NCBI RefSeq assembly: GCF_025965215.1 | Contig: NZ_JAOPXI010000161.1 | Coordinates: 1-34,072 of the forward strand | DNA: 34,072 bases | Reading direction: 5' to 3' | DNA from: Marmoricola sp. | GTDB taxonomy: Bacteria; Actinomycetota; Actinomycetes; Propionibacteriales; Nocardioidaceae | Part shown: positions 7,327-16,257 of the stretch, one piece after another | Layout: every line of letters begins with the position of its first letter | Numbering within the stretch: the stretch's first letter is position 1 | Notes under the pieces: model-generated | The model's database searches: none | Told to the model about the DNA's origin: nothing | The model's input: the letters and a program-made list of their open reading frames with translations, nothing else | Made by a program: the position numbers and the translations under genes

Positions 7327-10300
7327 ATGTCGTACTTCTCTCGCAGCGCAGTCGCCATCGGGGCCAGCGTTGCCGTCGTCGCAGCACTGGCAGGTACCGG
7401 TGCCACCGCCATCGCGGCCCCGGTCGGTCCGTCGGGCACCCAGGGTGTGTCGATCACCCGGCACGACCTGATGCAGGCCGCCCAGGGCCACACGATCCTG
7501 CCGCGCAGCATGCAGCCGAAGTCGGTGCCGACGGAGCCCGGTCAGGACGGCCTCCCCGCGGGCGTGCCGACCAAGGGCCGGTACGCGTTCCTCCTCAAGC
7601 TCAGCATCCGTGACACCAGCAGCGCGTACGCCGGCGCTCTGAGCCAGGGCAAGGCAGCAGCACACGACGCAGCCGTGAACCAGAGGCACAACGTCATCAC
7701 GGCCCAGAACAAGGTGATCAGCGACCTCCCCGCCAGGTCGAGCGTGCTCTACCGCACCCACGCCGTGCTGTCCGGGCTGGCGGTGATGACCGACGTCAGG
7801 AACTACGCCAGTCTCAGGGGACTGCCCGGAGTAACGGCGGTCTACCCGATCGCACCGAAGACGCCGAGCAACTCCTACGCCGTCCCGCTCCAGGGCGCAC
7901 CGGCCGGCTGGGAGGCGCACGGTGACCTCGGCGCCAACAGCACCGTGGCGATCATCGACACCGGCGTCGACTACACCCACGCCGACTTCGGTGGCGTCGG
8001 CACCGTTGCCGACTACCAGGCCGCCAAGGCACAGCTCGGCGAGCCGGTCTCCGCGAACGAGTTCCCCGGGCCGAAGGTCATCGGCGGGTACGACTTCGCC
8101 GGTGACGCGTACAACAGCGACCCGACGAGCCCGGACTACAACCCGGTGACCTCGCCCGACCCGTGGCCGCTGGACTGCAACAGCCACGGCACCCACGTCG
8201 CAGGCACCGTTGCCGGGTACGGCGAGAACGCCGACGGCAGCACGTACACCGGTGACTACAACACCTCGACGCCGTTCGACACCATGCGGATCGGCCCGGG
8301 CATGGCGCCGGAAGCCAAGCTCTACGCCTACCGCGTGTTCGGCTGTGCCGGCTCGACCGACCTGGTCAGCGCGGCCATCGACCGAGCCGCCGACCCGAAC
8401 GGCGACGGTGACACCTCGGACCACGTCGACGTGATCAACATGTCCCTGGGTTCGGACTACGGATCGCCCCAGGACGGCGACTCGGTGTCGACGAACGATG
8501 CTTCGTCGCTCGGCATCACCGTCGTCGTGGCCTCGGGGAACGCCGGTGACATCTACGACGTCGGCGGTTCACCCGGCGATGCGACATCAGCGTTGACCGC
8601 GGCAGCCAGCCGTGACGCGTACGCACAGGTCGACGCCCTCAACGTGACGGCTCCGGCCGGAATCGCCGGTGCCTACGCGGCTGAGCGCTCGATCGCGTAC
8701 GACTGGGCCACCAAGCCGGACCTGTCCGGGGACGTCGCGCAGGTCACGCAGTCGACCAACCTGGACGCGTGCAATCCGCTGAACACGGCCGACGCCAACG
8801 CGGTGAACGGCAAGATCGCCTTCGTCGAGTGGACCGACGTCGACTCGAACAGGCGCTGCGGATCGGCTGCCCGCGCGGCCAACCTCGCGGCCGCCGGAGC
8901 GATCGGCTTCATCTACGCCGACGACGAGGAGCACTTCAGCGCCGGCATCACCGGGAGCGCCACGATCCCGGGCGTCCTGGTCGCCAAGAGCGGCGGCGAC
9001 GCCATCCGCACCCAGCTCGCGGCGGACAACACGGTCACGATCGGGAGCACGACCCTCAACGGGTTCCGGCAGGTCGACACGGCTCTCAACGACCAGCTCG
9101 CGAGCTTCTCCTCGCGCGGCATCGGCGACGCCGGTGACGTGAAGCCGGACATCGCCGCTGTGGGCGACACCGTCTTCTCGGCCAGCAACGGGTCGGGCAA
9201 CCTGGGCCAGAACGACAGCGGAACCTCGATGGCGACACCGATGACCGCAGGCCTGGCAGCGCTGGTGAAGTCGCTGCACCCGAACTGGAACGCCGAGCAG
9301 ACCAAGGCCGACATCATGAACACGGCCGGCCAGGACGTCTTCACCGGTTCCAGCCACACCGGGGACATCTATGCGCCGCAGCGGGTCGGCGCCGGTCGGA
9401 TCAAGGCGGACGCTGCACTCGACAACCAGGTGCTCGCCTACGTAGCGGGCGGGACGGGCGCGGTCAGTGCGTCGTTCGGTCCGCAGCCGGTCAGCGCGCC
9501 GACGGTCCTCACCAAGACGATCAAGGTGGAGAACACGGGACTCACCTCCCAGAGCTACGACGTCTCGTACGTGGCACGCACCGAGGTTCCGGGAGCGACG
9601 TACTCGGTCTCGCCGTCGAGCGTCACCGTCGACCCGAGGTCGAGCACCACGGTGACCCTCACCCTCACCCTCGACCCCAGTGCGATGACCAAGACCGTCG
9701 ACCCGACGATCGCGACCTTCCAGGACGGGGTGCCGCGGCAGTTCCAGGCCGACGCATCCGGTCTGCTCGAGCTGAACGCACAGACGGACACGCCCGACCT
9801 CCGGGTGCCCGTCTACGCGGCACCGCGTCCGGCCTCGACGATGACCCAGGCCGGGTCGCTGACGCTGCCCGACGGTGCCGTGCAGACCGCTCTGCTGCCG
9901 TTGACCGGACAGGCTTACAACCAGGGTTCGGTCGTCGACGGCACCAAGACGCAGTCGACCGTGGCCGGCTTCGAGCTGCAGGCGCTCAGCGGCCTGGCGC
10001 CGACCTGCTCGGTCTCGGTGACGTCGGGGTGCGTCGGCTTCCCGGACGAACGGGCAGCCGACCTCAAGGCCGTGGGCGTGACCTCGAGTGCGCCGGAGCT
10101 GACGGCCAACTCGCAGGATCCGATGGCTGGTGAGGCGTACTTCGCCGTCAACACCCAGGGTCCGTGGCGCACGGCGGCGTCGTCGCAGGAGTTCGACATC
10201 TACATCGACGGCAACGGCGACGGGATTGCGGATGCGGTGCTGTTCAACACCAGGTTGACCAGCTCCGACGTCCTCGTCTCCGAGCTGATCGACCTGAACA

Positions 10301-11307
10301 CCGGTCACGTCCTCGACGTCGAGCCGCTCAACGACTCGTTCGGCGACACCGACACGGCGATGTTCAACAGCGACACCCTGGTGCTGCCGACGGCGATCGG
10401 CGCGATCCCCGGGGTGTCACCCGGCCAGTCGCGGATCAGTTACATCGTGCAGTCGTTCAGCCCGTACCAGGGCGACCCGGTCGACAAGATCGGCGACGTC
10501 GACCCGGATGGCAACCTGGTGAACCCGCTGTCGTTCGACGTCCTGAACCCCGGGATCGCGTTGTATGGCAGCTACACCGGCGATGCGAGTCCGCTGCTGT
10601 ACCCGGACGCGCCCAGTGCGGTCGTGAACCTGCGACGCGACGCCGCGGCCTACGCCACCGACGGGGCGCTCGGCGCGATGATCGTGCACTTCGGCAACCA
10701 GCTGGGTGACAAGACCCAGGTCGTGGGCCTGCAGATCGCGCCGGCAGTCAACCTGACGCTCTCGCCGAACCCGGTGGGACGCGGTCAGCAGGTGACGGCC
10801 AACGTGACGGTGCCCGGCACCGGCACCCCGGCCACCGGTGCGGTGGTCATCAAGCAGGGCAGCACGACGCTGGCCACGGGCACGGTCGTCGCCGGAGCCG
10901 CCCAGCTCCACTTCACCGAGGCCGTCGCCGGCGCCTACCCCGTCACCGCCGAGTACGCCGGTGACGGGGGCCACCAGGGCGGGACCTCGGCTCCCGTCCT
11001 GCTGCACGTCGCCAAGTCGGCCTCGTCCGTCGGGATCACCGTGTCGCCCAACCCCGTGAGGAGGGGCAGGACCGTCACAGTGACGGTGCGGGTCACCACC
11101 GTGGCAGGGATTCCCGCCACCGGGGTCGTGACCGTGCGCCGGGGCAGTGGCACCGTCCTCGGACAGGCACGCCTGGTGAACGGCGTCGCGACGATCCATT
11201 TCGTCAACCACAGCAGCACCAGGTACGGCGTCAAGGCGACCTATCCGGGTGACCGGAACTACAACCCGGGCACGTCGGCGACGGTGCAGCTGCGGATCAC
11301 GAGGTGA
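7327..11307 (+). CDS. Large secreted S8 (subtilisin-like) serine protease with PA and Ig-like domains
   Basis: 1326 residues. A Sec signal (SRSAVAIGASVAVVAALAGTGATAIAA) ends near residue 32. A propeptide/I9-like inhibitor region (about 75-180) precedes the S8 catalytic domain, with Asp211 (VAIIDTGVDYTHADF), His287 (NSHGTHVAG) and Ser634 (DSGTSMATP); Asn of the oxyanion hole is likely in VVASGNAGD. A PA-like insert lies at about 478-568 (GKIAFVEWTDV...GAIGFIYAD). After the protease come beta-rich segments and, at about 1140-1326, two Ig-like repeats (LSPNPVGRGQQVTANV and VSPNPVRRGRTVTVTV). This is the common layout of extracellular subtilases of Nocardioides-like bacteria. No LPXTG motif or membrane anchor is seen at the C-terminus, so release is likely. 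ATG 7327 follows GAGG. A strong terminator follows. Confidence 0.95.
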   Translation: MSYFSRSAVAIGASVAVVAALAGTGATAIAAPVGPSGTQGVSITRHDLMQAAQGHTILPRSMQPKSVPTEPGQDGLPAGVPTKGRYAFLLKLSIRDTSSAYAGALSQGKAAAHDAAVNQRHNVITAQNKVISDLPARSSVLYRTHAVLSGLAVMTDVRNYASLRGLPGVTAVYPIAPKTPSNSYAVPLQGAPAGWEAHGDLGANSTVAIIDTGVDYTHADFGGVGTVADYQAAKAQLGEPVSANEFPGPKVIGGYDFAGDAYNSDPTSPDYNPVTSPDPWPLDCNSHGTHVAGTVAGYGENADGSTYTGDYNTSTPFDTMRIGPGMAPEAKLYAYRVFGCAGSTDLVSAAIDRAADPNGDGDTSDHVDVINMSLGSDYGSPQDGDSVSTNDASSLGITVVVASGNAGDIYDVGGSPGDATSALTAAASRDAYAQVDALNVTAPAGIAGAYAAERSIAYDWATKPDLSGDVAQVTQSTNLDACNPLNTADANAVNGKIAFVEWTDVDSNRRCGSAARAANLAAAGAIGFIYADDEEHFSAGITGSATIPGVLVAKSGGDAIRTQLAADNTVTIGSTTLNGFRQVDTALNDQLASFSSRGIGDAGDVKPDIAAVGDTVFSASNGSGNLGQNDSGTSMATPMTAGLAALVKSLHPNWNAEQTKADIMNTAGQDVFTGSSHTGDIYAPQRVGAGRIKADAALDNQVLAYVAGGTGAVSASFGPQPVSAPTVLTKTIKVENTGLTSQSYDVSYVARTEVPGATYSVSPSSVTVDPRSSTTVTLTLTLDPSAMTKTVDPTIATFQDGVPRQFQADASGLLELNAQTDTPDLRVPVYAAPRPASTMTQAGSLTLPDGAVQTALLPLTGQAYNQGSVVDGTKTQSTVAGFELQALSGLAPTCSVSVTSGCVGFPDERAADLKAVGVTSSAPELTANSQDPMAGEAYFAVNTQGPWRTAASSQEFDIYIDGNGDGIADAVLFNTRLTSSDVLVSELIDLNTGHVLDVEPLNDSFGDTDTAMFNSDTLVLPTAIGAIPGVSPGQSRISYIVQSFSPYQGDPVDKIGDVDPDGNLVNPLSFDVLNPGIALYGSYTGDASPLLYPDAPSAVVNLRRDAAAYATDGALGAMIVHFGNQLGDKTQVVGLQIAPAVNLTLSPNPVGRGQQVTANVTVPGTGTPATGAVVIKQGSTTLATGTVVAGAAQLHFTEAVAGAYPVTAEYAGDGGHQGGTSAPVLLHVAKSASSVGITVSPNPVRRGRTVTVTVRVTTVAGIPATGVVTVRRGSGTVLGQARLVNGVATIHFVNHSSTRYGVKATYPGDRNYNPGTSATVQLRITR

Positions 11308-11313
11308 GTTGAT

Positions 11314-11345
11314 CCCTGCGGGCGGGCTTCGGCCCGCTCGCAGGG
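11314..11345. terminator. Strong hairpin terminator between convergent genes
   Basis: A 14-bp stem (11314-11327 with 11332-11345, one G.T wobble) is closed by a TTCG tetraloop, a very stable cap in RNA. It lies 6 nt after the subtilase stop and 1 nt from the fumarase stop on the other strand, so it can serve both. Neither side has a long U-run, as is common in high-GC actinobacteria. Confidence 0.8.
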
Positions 11346-11346
11346 A

Positions 11347-13053
11347 CTACTTCTCGGCGGAACGCACCCGCAGACCCGTGATGGGCACGTTCACCGCACC
11401 GCTCGGGTCGGTGAAGAAGTCGTTGCCCTTGTCGTCGACGACAATGAAGGCCGGGAAGTCGACGACGTCGATCTTCCACACGGCTTCCATGCCGAGCTCG
11501 GGGTACTCGATGACTTCCTGGCTCTTGATGCAGTCCTGCGCGAGCCGGGCCGCGGGGCCACCGATCGAGCCGAGGTAGAAGCCGCCGTGGCTGTTGCACG
11601 CCTCGGTGACGACCTTCGAGCGGTTCCCCTTGGCGAGCATGACCATCGAGCCGCCGGCGGCCTGGAACTGGTCGACGTAGGAATCCATCCGTCCGGCCGT
11701 GGTCGGTCCGAAGGAACCAGACGCCATGCCGGCCGGGGTCTTGGCCGGGCCGGCGTAGTAGACGGGGTGGTTCTTCAGGTAGTCCGGCATCTCGCCGCCC
11801 GCATCGAGCAGCTCCTTGATCTTGGCGTGCGCTATGTCGCGGGCCACGACCAGCGGGCCGGTCAGCGAGAGCCGGGTCTTGACCGGGTGCTTGCGCAGCT
11901 CGGCGAGGATGTCGGCCATCGGCTGGTTCAGGTCGATCGCGACGACCTCGCCGCCGGAGCCATCCCCCGATGAAATCGTCTCGGCGACGCCGGCGTCCGG
12001 CATGTAGTGGGCCGGATCCGTCTCGAGCTGCTCGAGGAAGACTCCGTCGGCGGTGATCTTGCCGAGCGCCTGGCGGTCAGCAGAGCAGGACACCGCGATC
12101 GCGACCGGGCAGGAGGCTCCGTGGCGGGGCAGCCGCACCACCCTGACGTCGTGGCAGAAGTACTTGCCGCCGAACTGGGCGCCGATCCCGAAGGACTGGG
12201 TCAGCGTGAAGACCTCTTCCTCCAGCTCGAGGTCGCGGAAGCCGTGGGCGCTCATCGACCCCGAGGTCGGCAGGTTGTCCAGGTAGTGCGCGCTGGCGTA
12301 CTTCGCCGTCTTGAGGGCGAACTCCGCGCTGGTCCCGCCGATCACGATCGCCAGGTGGTACGGCGGACAGGCTGCGGTGCCGAGCGAGCGGATCTTCTCG
12401 TCCAGGAACTCCAGCATCCGCGTCGGGTTCAGGACAGCCTTGGTCTCCTGGAAGAGGAACGACTTGTTGGCCGACCCGCCGCCCTTGGCCATGAAGAGGA
12501 ACTTGTACTCCGGCCCCTTCGGTCCCTGCGCCGTCGAGTAGAGCTCGATCTGGGCCGGCAGGTTCGTCCCGGTGTTCTTCTCCTCGTACGTCGTCAGGGG
12601 AGCGAGCTGTGAGTAGCGCAGGTTGAGCTTGGTGTAGGCGTCGTACACGCCACGGCTGATGGCCTCGGCGTCGTCCGTCCCGGTCAGCACACCCTCGGAC
12701 TTCTTGCCCATCACGATCGCCGTGCCGGTGTCCTGACACATCGGCAGCACGCCACCGGCGGAGATGTTGACGTTCTTGAGCAGGTCCAGGGCGACGAAGC
12801 GGTCGTTGCCTGAGGACTCGGGATCGTCGATGATCTTGCGGAGTTGGGCCAGGTGCGCTGGACGCAGGTAGTGCGAGATGTCGTGCATCGCCTCAGCGGT
12901 CAGCTGCTGGATCGCCTCGGGAGTCACCCGCAAGAACTGCCTCCCGTCCGCCTCGAAGGTGGAGACGCCCTCGCGGGTGACGAGCCGGTACGGGGTGTCG
13001 TCATGCGAGGTCGGGAGGAGATCGGAGTAGTGGAATTCGGGCTCGGTGCTCAC
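11347..13053 (-). CDS. fumA: Class I (Fe-S dependent) fumarate hydratase
   Basis: 568 residues, the single-chain class I form with the N-terminal (alpha) and C-terminal (beta) domains fused. Likely 4Fe-4S ligands are Cys106 (PMCQDTGTA), Cys229 (GTAACPPYH) and Cys323 (VSCSADRQ). The beta part carries [44 protein letters not shown] and KGNRSKVV. It hydrates fumarate to malate; enzymes of this class are fast but sensitive to oxygen and iron shortage, unlike the fumC product 4 kb away. GTG 13053 lies 6 nt from TACCCT, a leaderless arrangement. The symbol follows E. coli usage; the fumA/fumB distinction has no meaning here. It lies downstream of the lipoprotein gene but appears to have its own promoter. 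Confidence 0.95.
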   Translation of the reverse strand: MSTEPEFHYSDLLPTSHDDTPYRLVTREGVSTFEADGRQFLRVTPEAIQQLTAEAMHDISHYLRPAHLAQLRKIIDDPESSGNDRFVALDLLKNVNISAGGVLPMCQDTGTAIVMGKKSEGVLTGTDDAEAISRGVYDAYTKLNLRYSQLAPLTTYEEKNTGTNLPAQIELYSTAQGPKGPEYKFLFMAKGGGSANKSFLFQETKAVLNPTRMLEFLDEKIRSLGTAACPPYHLAIVIGGTSAEFALKTAKYASAHYLDNLPTSGSMSAHGFRDLELEEEVFTLTQSFGIGAQFGGKYFCHDVRVVRLPRHGASCPVAIAVSCSADRQALGKITADGVFLEQLETDPAHYMPDAGVAETISSGDGSGGEVVAIDLNQPMADILAELRKHPVKTRLSLTGPLVVARDIAHAKIKELLDAGGEMPDYLKNHPVYYAGPAKTPAGMASGSFGPTTAGRMDSYVDQFQAAGGSMVMLAKGNRSKVVTEACNSHGGFYLGSIGGPAARLAQDCIKSQEVIEYPELGMEAVWKIDVVDFPAFIVVDDKGNDFFTDPSGAVNVPITGLRVRSAEK

Positions 13054-13059
13054 GGGGGA

Positions 13060-13065
13060 AGGGTA
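13060..13065 (-). promoter_or_regulatory. -10 box of the class I fumarase gene, leaderless type
   Basis: TACCCT on the minus strand, 6 nt before GTG 13053, within the 81-bp gap after the lipoprotein gene. The same hexamer and spacing precede the xth gene. Confidence 0.5.
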
Positions 13066-13134
13066 GTCCGGGCTGGTCCGGCCCAGCTCGGGCGGCCTTG
13101 GTCCGGGTGCTGCCCGAGCCCGGTAGCCGGGCCG

Positions 13135-14286
13135 TCACCAGACGGAGAGCTCGCTGCCCAGGCTCTCATCGAGACCCGACGGTGCACGGAGCCTGACGAA
13201 GCGTGCCCGCTGTGCGTCGCGCGGAGTCAGCGCGATCGGTTCGCCGCCCACGTACGCGCTCGCCACAGTCCGGAAGTGGACGCCGTCCGTCGAGAGCTCG
13301 AGCACGACCCGACCGGCGAACCCGCGGGCGACGACGAGGTGGACCGGTCTGAGAGCGCCCAGGTCGATCACGGCTCCGGTCACGACCTTGCCACCACCGC
13401 TCAGCCGCGCGGGCGCGTCCACAACTCCGTCGGTGAGTGCGCACCCGGATGAGGCACCGACGACGTGGGGTCTTGTCCCTGTCACCGCGGCGCACGGCTT
13501 GCCGCGCGAAGGCGGCGGTCCGGCCCTCGACTGGATCGGGACCGGGTGGGAGAGATAGGAGACCCGGACGTCGCCGGTACCCTCCCCACCCTGCAGGCGA
13601 GCCTCCACGTCGAAGGACAGGGTGCTGGGGAAGTCCTCGAGCACGCGAGTGTCGAGGATCCCCCTGCGGTCGTGGAGCGGTTGGGCCCAGATCAGGGTCT
13701 GGTGGTCGAACACACGAACGCTGTAGGTCTTGTTCGTTCCGTGGATGAACGGGTTCGGCCCGATCTCCACGTGGACTGTCCCCGGCCGGGGAGTCGACTG
13801 GGTGACCTGGTCGTTCGGCCAGACCACCTGGGCGTCCGGCACCCGGACCAGGGTGCTCTTCGCTGCGAACCGGACAGTGGTGCTGGCACCCCCATCGGAT
13901 CCGACGACGACGTCGAGCGTGTCCTCGAGACCGAGCGAGCCCTGGGTCTCGGCGCCCGTGAGGGTGAACGAGTACCGGCCCGTTGCGTCGGTGGTTGTCG
14001 TGCGCGCCCGGTCGCAGACGGCAGGCGGATCGGGCGCGAAACAGATCGCACTCAACGTCCCGAGAGCCAGGATCGAGCCGAACAGCACCTGACCGAGGTC
14101 AGCCTCGCGGACCAGCATCACCCGAATGTGCCGGAAGGGTTTCCCACCGGGACCGACGACACGTCCTGACACGTGCACCGTCGCGTTCGGTGCGACCTTG
14201 CTGAACGAGCAGGCAGCCAGCGAGCCGACCGCAGCGCCGATCAGGACCGCTGCGAGCGCCATCCGCAGGGACCGCCGCCGAGCCAT
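13135..14286 (-). CDS. Putative lipoprotein, carboxypeptidase-regulatory-like N-part and discoidin-like C-part
   Basis: 383 residues. The N-terminus (RRRSLRMALAAVLIGAAVGSLAAC) is a lipoprotein signal with lipobox LAAC and Cys26. Next, VHVSGRVVGPGGKPFRHIRVMLVRE...TTTDATGRYSFTL looks like a carboxypeptidase regulatory-like (prealbumin-like) beta domain. The last about 110 residues (GVVDAPARLSGGGKVVTGAVIDLGALRPVHLVVARG...VVLELSTDGVHFRTVASAYVGG...ARFVRLRAP) resemble an F5/8 type C (discoidin-like) fold. No enzyme motif is seen; a binding or structural role on the outer face of the membrane is inferred. ATG 14286 follows TAGGCT by 6 nt. The family is not recognised by name. Confidence 0.75.
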   Translation of the reverse strand: MARRRSLRMALAAVLIGAAVGSLAACSFSKVAPNATVHVSGRVVGPGGKPFRHIRVMLVREADLGQVLFGSILALGTLSAICFAPDPPAVCDRARTTTTDATGRYSFTLTGAETQGSLGLEDTLDVVVGSDGGASTTVRFAAKSTLVRVPDAQVVWPNDQVTQSTPRPGTVHVEIGPNPFIHGTNKTYSVRVFDHQTLIWAQPLHDRRGILDTRVLEDFPSTLSFDVEARLQGGEGTGDVRVSYLSHPVPIQSRAGPPPSRGKPCAAVTGTRPHVVGASSGCALTDGVVDAPARLSGGGKVVTGAVIDLGALRPVHLVVARGFAGRVVLELSTDGVHFRTVASAYVGGEPIALTPRDAQRARFVRLRAPSGLDESLGSELSVW

Positions 14287-14292
14287 GCTCCG

Positions 14293-14298
14293 AGCCTA
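14293..14298 (-). promoter_or_regulatory. -10 box of the lipoprotein gene, leaderless type
   Basis: TAGGCT on the minus strand, 6 nt before ATG 14286, in the 15-bp gap after the hydrolase gene. Confidence 0.45.
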
Positions 14299-14301
14299 CG
14301 G

Positions 14302-15276
14302 TCAGACCTGCTCTGCGAGAACCTTGTCGGCGGTCCGGCGGATCGTCTCGGCGAACGTCTCGTGCAGCTCGACCGGCAGGTCGTGTCCCATCCCGGGGAT
14401 CAGCAACAGGTTCGCACCGGGGATCGCCTGGGCGGTAGCGCGACCACCGGAGGGGTGCACCATCCGGTCCTCCATGCCGTGGATGACCGCGGCCGGCATC
14501 CGCAGCGAGTGCAGCGCCCGACCACGATCGGGCTGCGTCAGGACCGCCAGCATCTGCCGCAGGTTGCCGGCCGCGCTGACGCCGCGGTCGTAGGTCTCCG
14601 AGGCCCGGGCGTCGGCGGACTCGGGCGCTTCGGGGTAGCCCGGCGATCCGATCAGGGCGCTGACCTTGCGGGCGCCCTCGATGTAGGCCTCCTTGGTCGT
14701 GCCGCGCGGCGCGAGCAGGACCGGGATCAACCGCGGGTCCTGCCAGCCGACGGTACGGCGTCCGGTCGTCGACATGATCGAGACCAGGCTGCGCACTCGT
14801 GCCGGCTCGGCGATCGCCATGCTCTGCGCGATCATGCCGCCCATCGATACCCCGGTGACGTGCGCCGAGGCGATGCCGAGATGGTCCAGCAGCCCGAACG
14901 CGTCGATCGCAAGATCGGTGATGGCGTAGGGCGCTTTCGTCCTGGCGTTGAACGCGGTCCGCCCCAGGAACGCCTGGACCAGCATCGTTCGGGTGACCCT
15001 GCCGGTGCCGCGGCTGGACCTGCCCGTGTCCCGGTTGTCGTACCGGATCACGAAGAACCCCTGTCGGGCCAGCAGCGTGCACAACGCCGGGTCCCACCAG
15101 GTCATCGGTCCGCCCAGCCCCATCACGAGCAGGAGCGGCTCGGCCGCGGGGTCGCCGAAGGTCTGGTAGCAGAGCTCGACACCGGGACTGACCGGCGCGT
15201 AGAGCTCCCCGCTGACGACGACCTCGGGCTCGCCCGAGGCGTCGGGCGAGTTCCTGCGGGATCGGCTGCGCGGCAT
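14302..15276 (-). CDS. Alpha/beta hydrolase
   Basis: 324 residues from ATG 15276. The fold is clear: LLLVMGLGGPMTWWDPALCTLLARQGFFVIRYDNRDTGRSS for the first strands and oxyanion region, nucleophile elbow GVSMGG, acid in HGMEDRMV, and His in IPGMGHDLP. Sequences of this type are annotated as hydrolases near the haloperoxidase/esterase group; the substrate is unknown. The start at 15276 is preferred to 15324 because AAAGG lies 7 nt before it and the extra residues (LVSRFFRHTTPKGPL) look like leader. A -10-like TAGATT at 15308-15313 would give a leader of about 25 nt. It is divergent from the lipase-like gene at 15394. It ends 15 bp before the start of the lipoprotein gene, which has its own -10 box. 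Confidence 0.87.
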   Translation of the reverse strand: MPRSRSRRNSPDASGEPEVVVSGELYAPVSPGVELCYQTFGDPAAEPLLLVMGLGGPMTWWDPALCTLLARQGFFVIRYDNRDTGRSSRGTGRVTRTMLVQAFLGRTAFNARTKAPYAITDLAIDAFGLLDHLGIASAHVTGVSMGGMIAQSMAIAEPARVRSLVSIMSTTGRRTVGWQDPRLIPVLLAPRGTTKEAYIEGARKVSALIGSPGYPEAPESADARASETYDRGVSAAGNLRQMLAVLTQPDRGRALHSLRMPAAVIHGMEDRMVHPSGGRATAQAIPGANLLLIPGMGHDLPVELHETFAETIRRTADKVLAEQV

Positions 15277-15307
15277 CAGAGGGCCTTTCGGAGTGGTATG
15301 TCGGAAA

Positions 15308-15313
15308 AATCTA
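15308..15313 (-). promoter_or_regulatory. -10 box of the alpha/beta hydrolase gene (14302-15276)
   Basis: TAGATT on the minus strand, followed by TTTCC. The expected start near 15301 gives about 25 nt of leader containing AAAGG before ATG 15276. This gene is therefore one of the minority here with a leader and ribosome binding site. Confidence 0.35.
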
Positions 15314-15380
15314 CTCACGAGCATCGCCGACTCGCGTGACGAAATCAGTCGAGTTGCGTTTGAAGAACTGTGGTTTCCGT

Positions 15381-15386
15381 TACGTT
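15381..15386 (+). promoter_or_regulatory. -10 box of the lipase-like gene, leaderless type
   Basis: TACGTT, then 7 nt, then GTG 15394. TTGAAG at 15360-15365 could be a -35 element, but the 15-bp spacer is short. Confidence 0.35.
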
Positions 15387-15393
15387 CGGCTCC

Positions 15394-16257
15394 GTGAGCT
15401 CACCGATGGGCGATTTCCTCAAGCCCGAAGGCTTTGCTGGTCCCCAAGGTCTCAGAGCACTGTCCCGTGAGGGAAGTGTCCTCTCCGAGGCCGCCCGGTA
15501 CGTCGTGCGCGCCCGTGCCGAGCGCAAGGCTCGCTCCGCGCAGCCGTACGCGGGCCACCACCGTCCGCTCGGCGTCGAACCGGTGCTGCTGGTTCCCGGG
15601 TTCATGGCGGGCGACACGACCCTGGTGCCGATGGCCAGGATGCTGCGCGGTGCCGGCTACCGGACCTACAAGTCGCAGATCCACGTCAACATGGGCTGCA
15701 CCCGCGACGCGGCCGATCGGCTCGAGCGCCGGGTCGAGTCGATCGCGCTGCGGCGCGGCCGCAAGGTGAGCATCGTCGGGCACAGCCTGGGCGGCATGCT
15801 GGCGCGGGCCCTGGCGGCCCGCAGGCCCGACCTGATCGCCGGCATCGTCTCGATGGGCAGCCCGATCATGGCTCCTGGCGCGGTCCACGATGTCCTGGCC
15901 TGGGATGCCGAACTGCTGACCCGGCTGACGCGTGCCGGGTTCGGCGGCCTGATGAGCGAGGACTGCATCGCCGGCGCGTGCGCACGGGCGAGCTTCGAGG
16001 AGAGCCACGCGCCGCTCGACCCCGACGTCGGGTTCACGGCCATCTACTCCCGACGTGACGGCATCGTCGACTGGCGGGCCTGCATCGACCCCGCCGCGGT
16101 TGCGGTCGAGGTGGGCGCGAGCCATGTCGGGATGGCGCTGGACCCGCTGGTCTTCGACGCCGTACGGATGGCTCTGGAGACCCAGAGCGTCAGTCGGGCC
16201 AACCGACGCGAAGCTCCGAGCGACGCGGTGCCGCTGCTCCCGGCCGTGCACAGCTGA
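15394..16257 (+). CDS. Lipase-like alpha/beta hydrolase (cytoplasmic)
   Basis: 287 residues from GTG 15394. The core reads EPVLLVPGFMAGDTTLVPMARMLRGAGYRTYKSQIHVNMGCTRDAADRLERRV, then SIVGHSLGGMLARALAARRPDLIAGIVSMGSP with nucleophile Ser131, a likely Asp in YSRRDGIVDW, and His in GASHVGMALDP. The combination of VPGF with an SxGG-type lid-less elbow is that of triacylglycerol-lipase/PGAP1-like proteins in actinobacteria. There is no signal peptide, so it probably acts in the cytosol; the substrate is unknown. The start is uncertain: GTG 15370 and ATG 15406 are in frame; 15394 sits 7 nt after TACGTT. The last 68 bp overlap the convergent kinase gene. Confidence 0.83.
   Translation: MSSPMGDFLKPEGFAGPQGLRALSREGSVLSEAARYVVRARAERKARSAQPYAGHHRPLGVEPVLLVPGFMAGDTTLVPMARMLRGAGYRTYKSQIHVNMGCTRDAADRLERRVESIALRRGRKVSIVGHSLGGMLARALAARRPDLIAGIVSMGSPIMAPGAVHDVLAWDAELLTRLTRAGFGGLMSEDCIAGACARASFEESHAPLDPDVGFTAIYSRRDGIVDWRACIDPAAVAVEVGASHVGMALDPLVFDAVRMALETQSVSRANRREAPSDAVPLLPAVHS

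Noticed and set aside
15277-15324. Longer start of the alpha/beta hydrolase gene at ATG 15324
   Set aside because: The region carries a -10-like TAGATT and the AAAGG ribosome binding site of the inner ATG 15276, so it is better read as promoter and leader.
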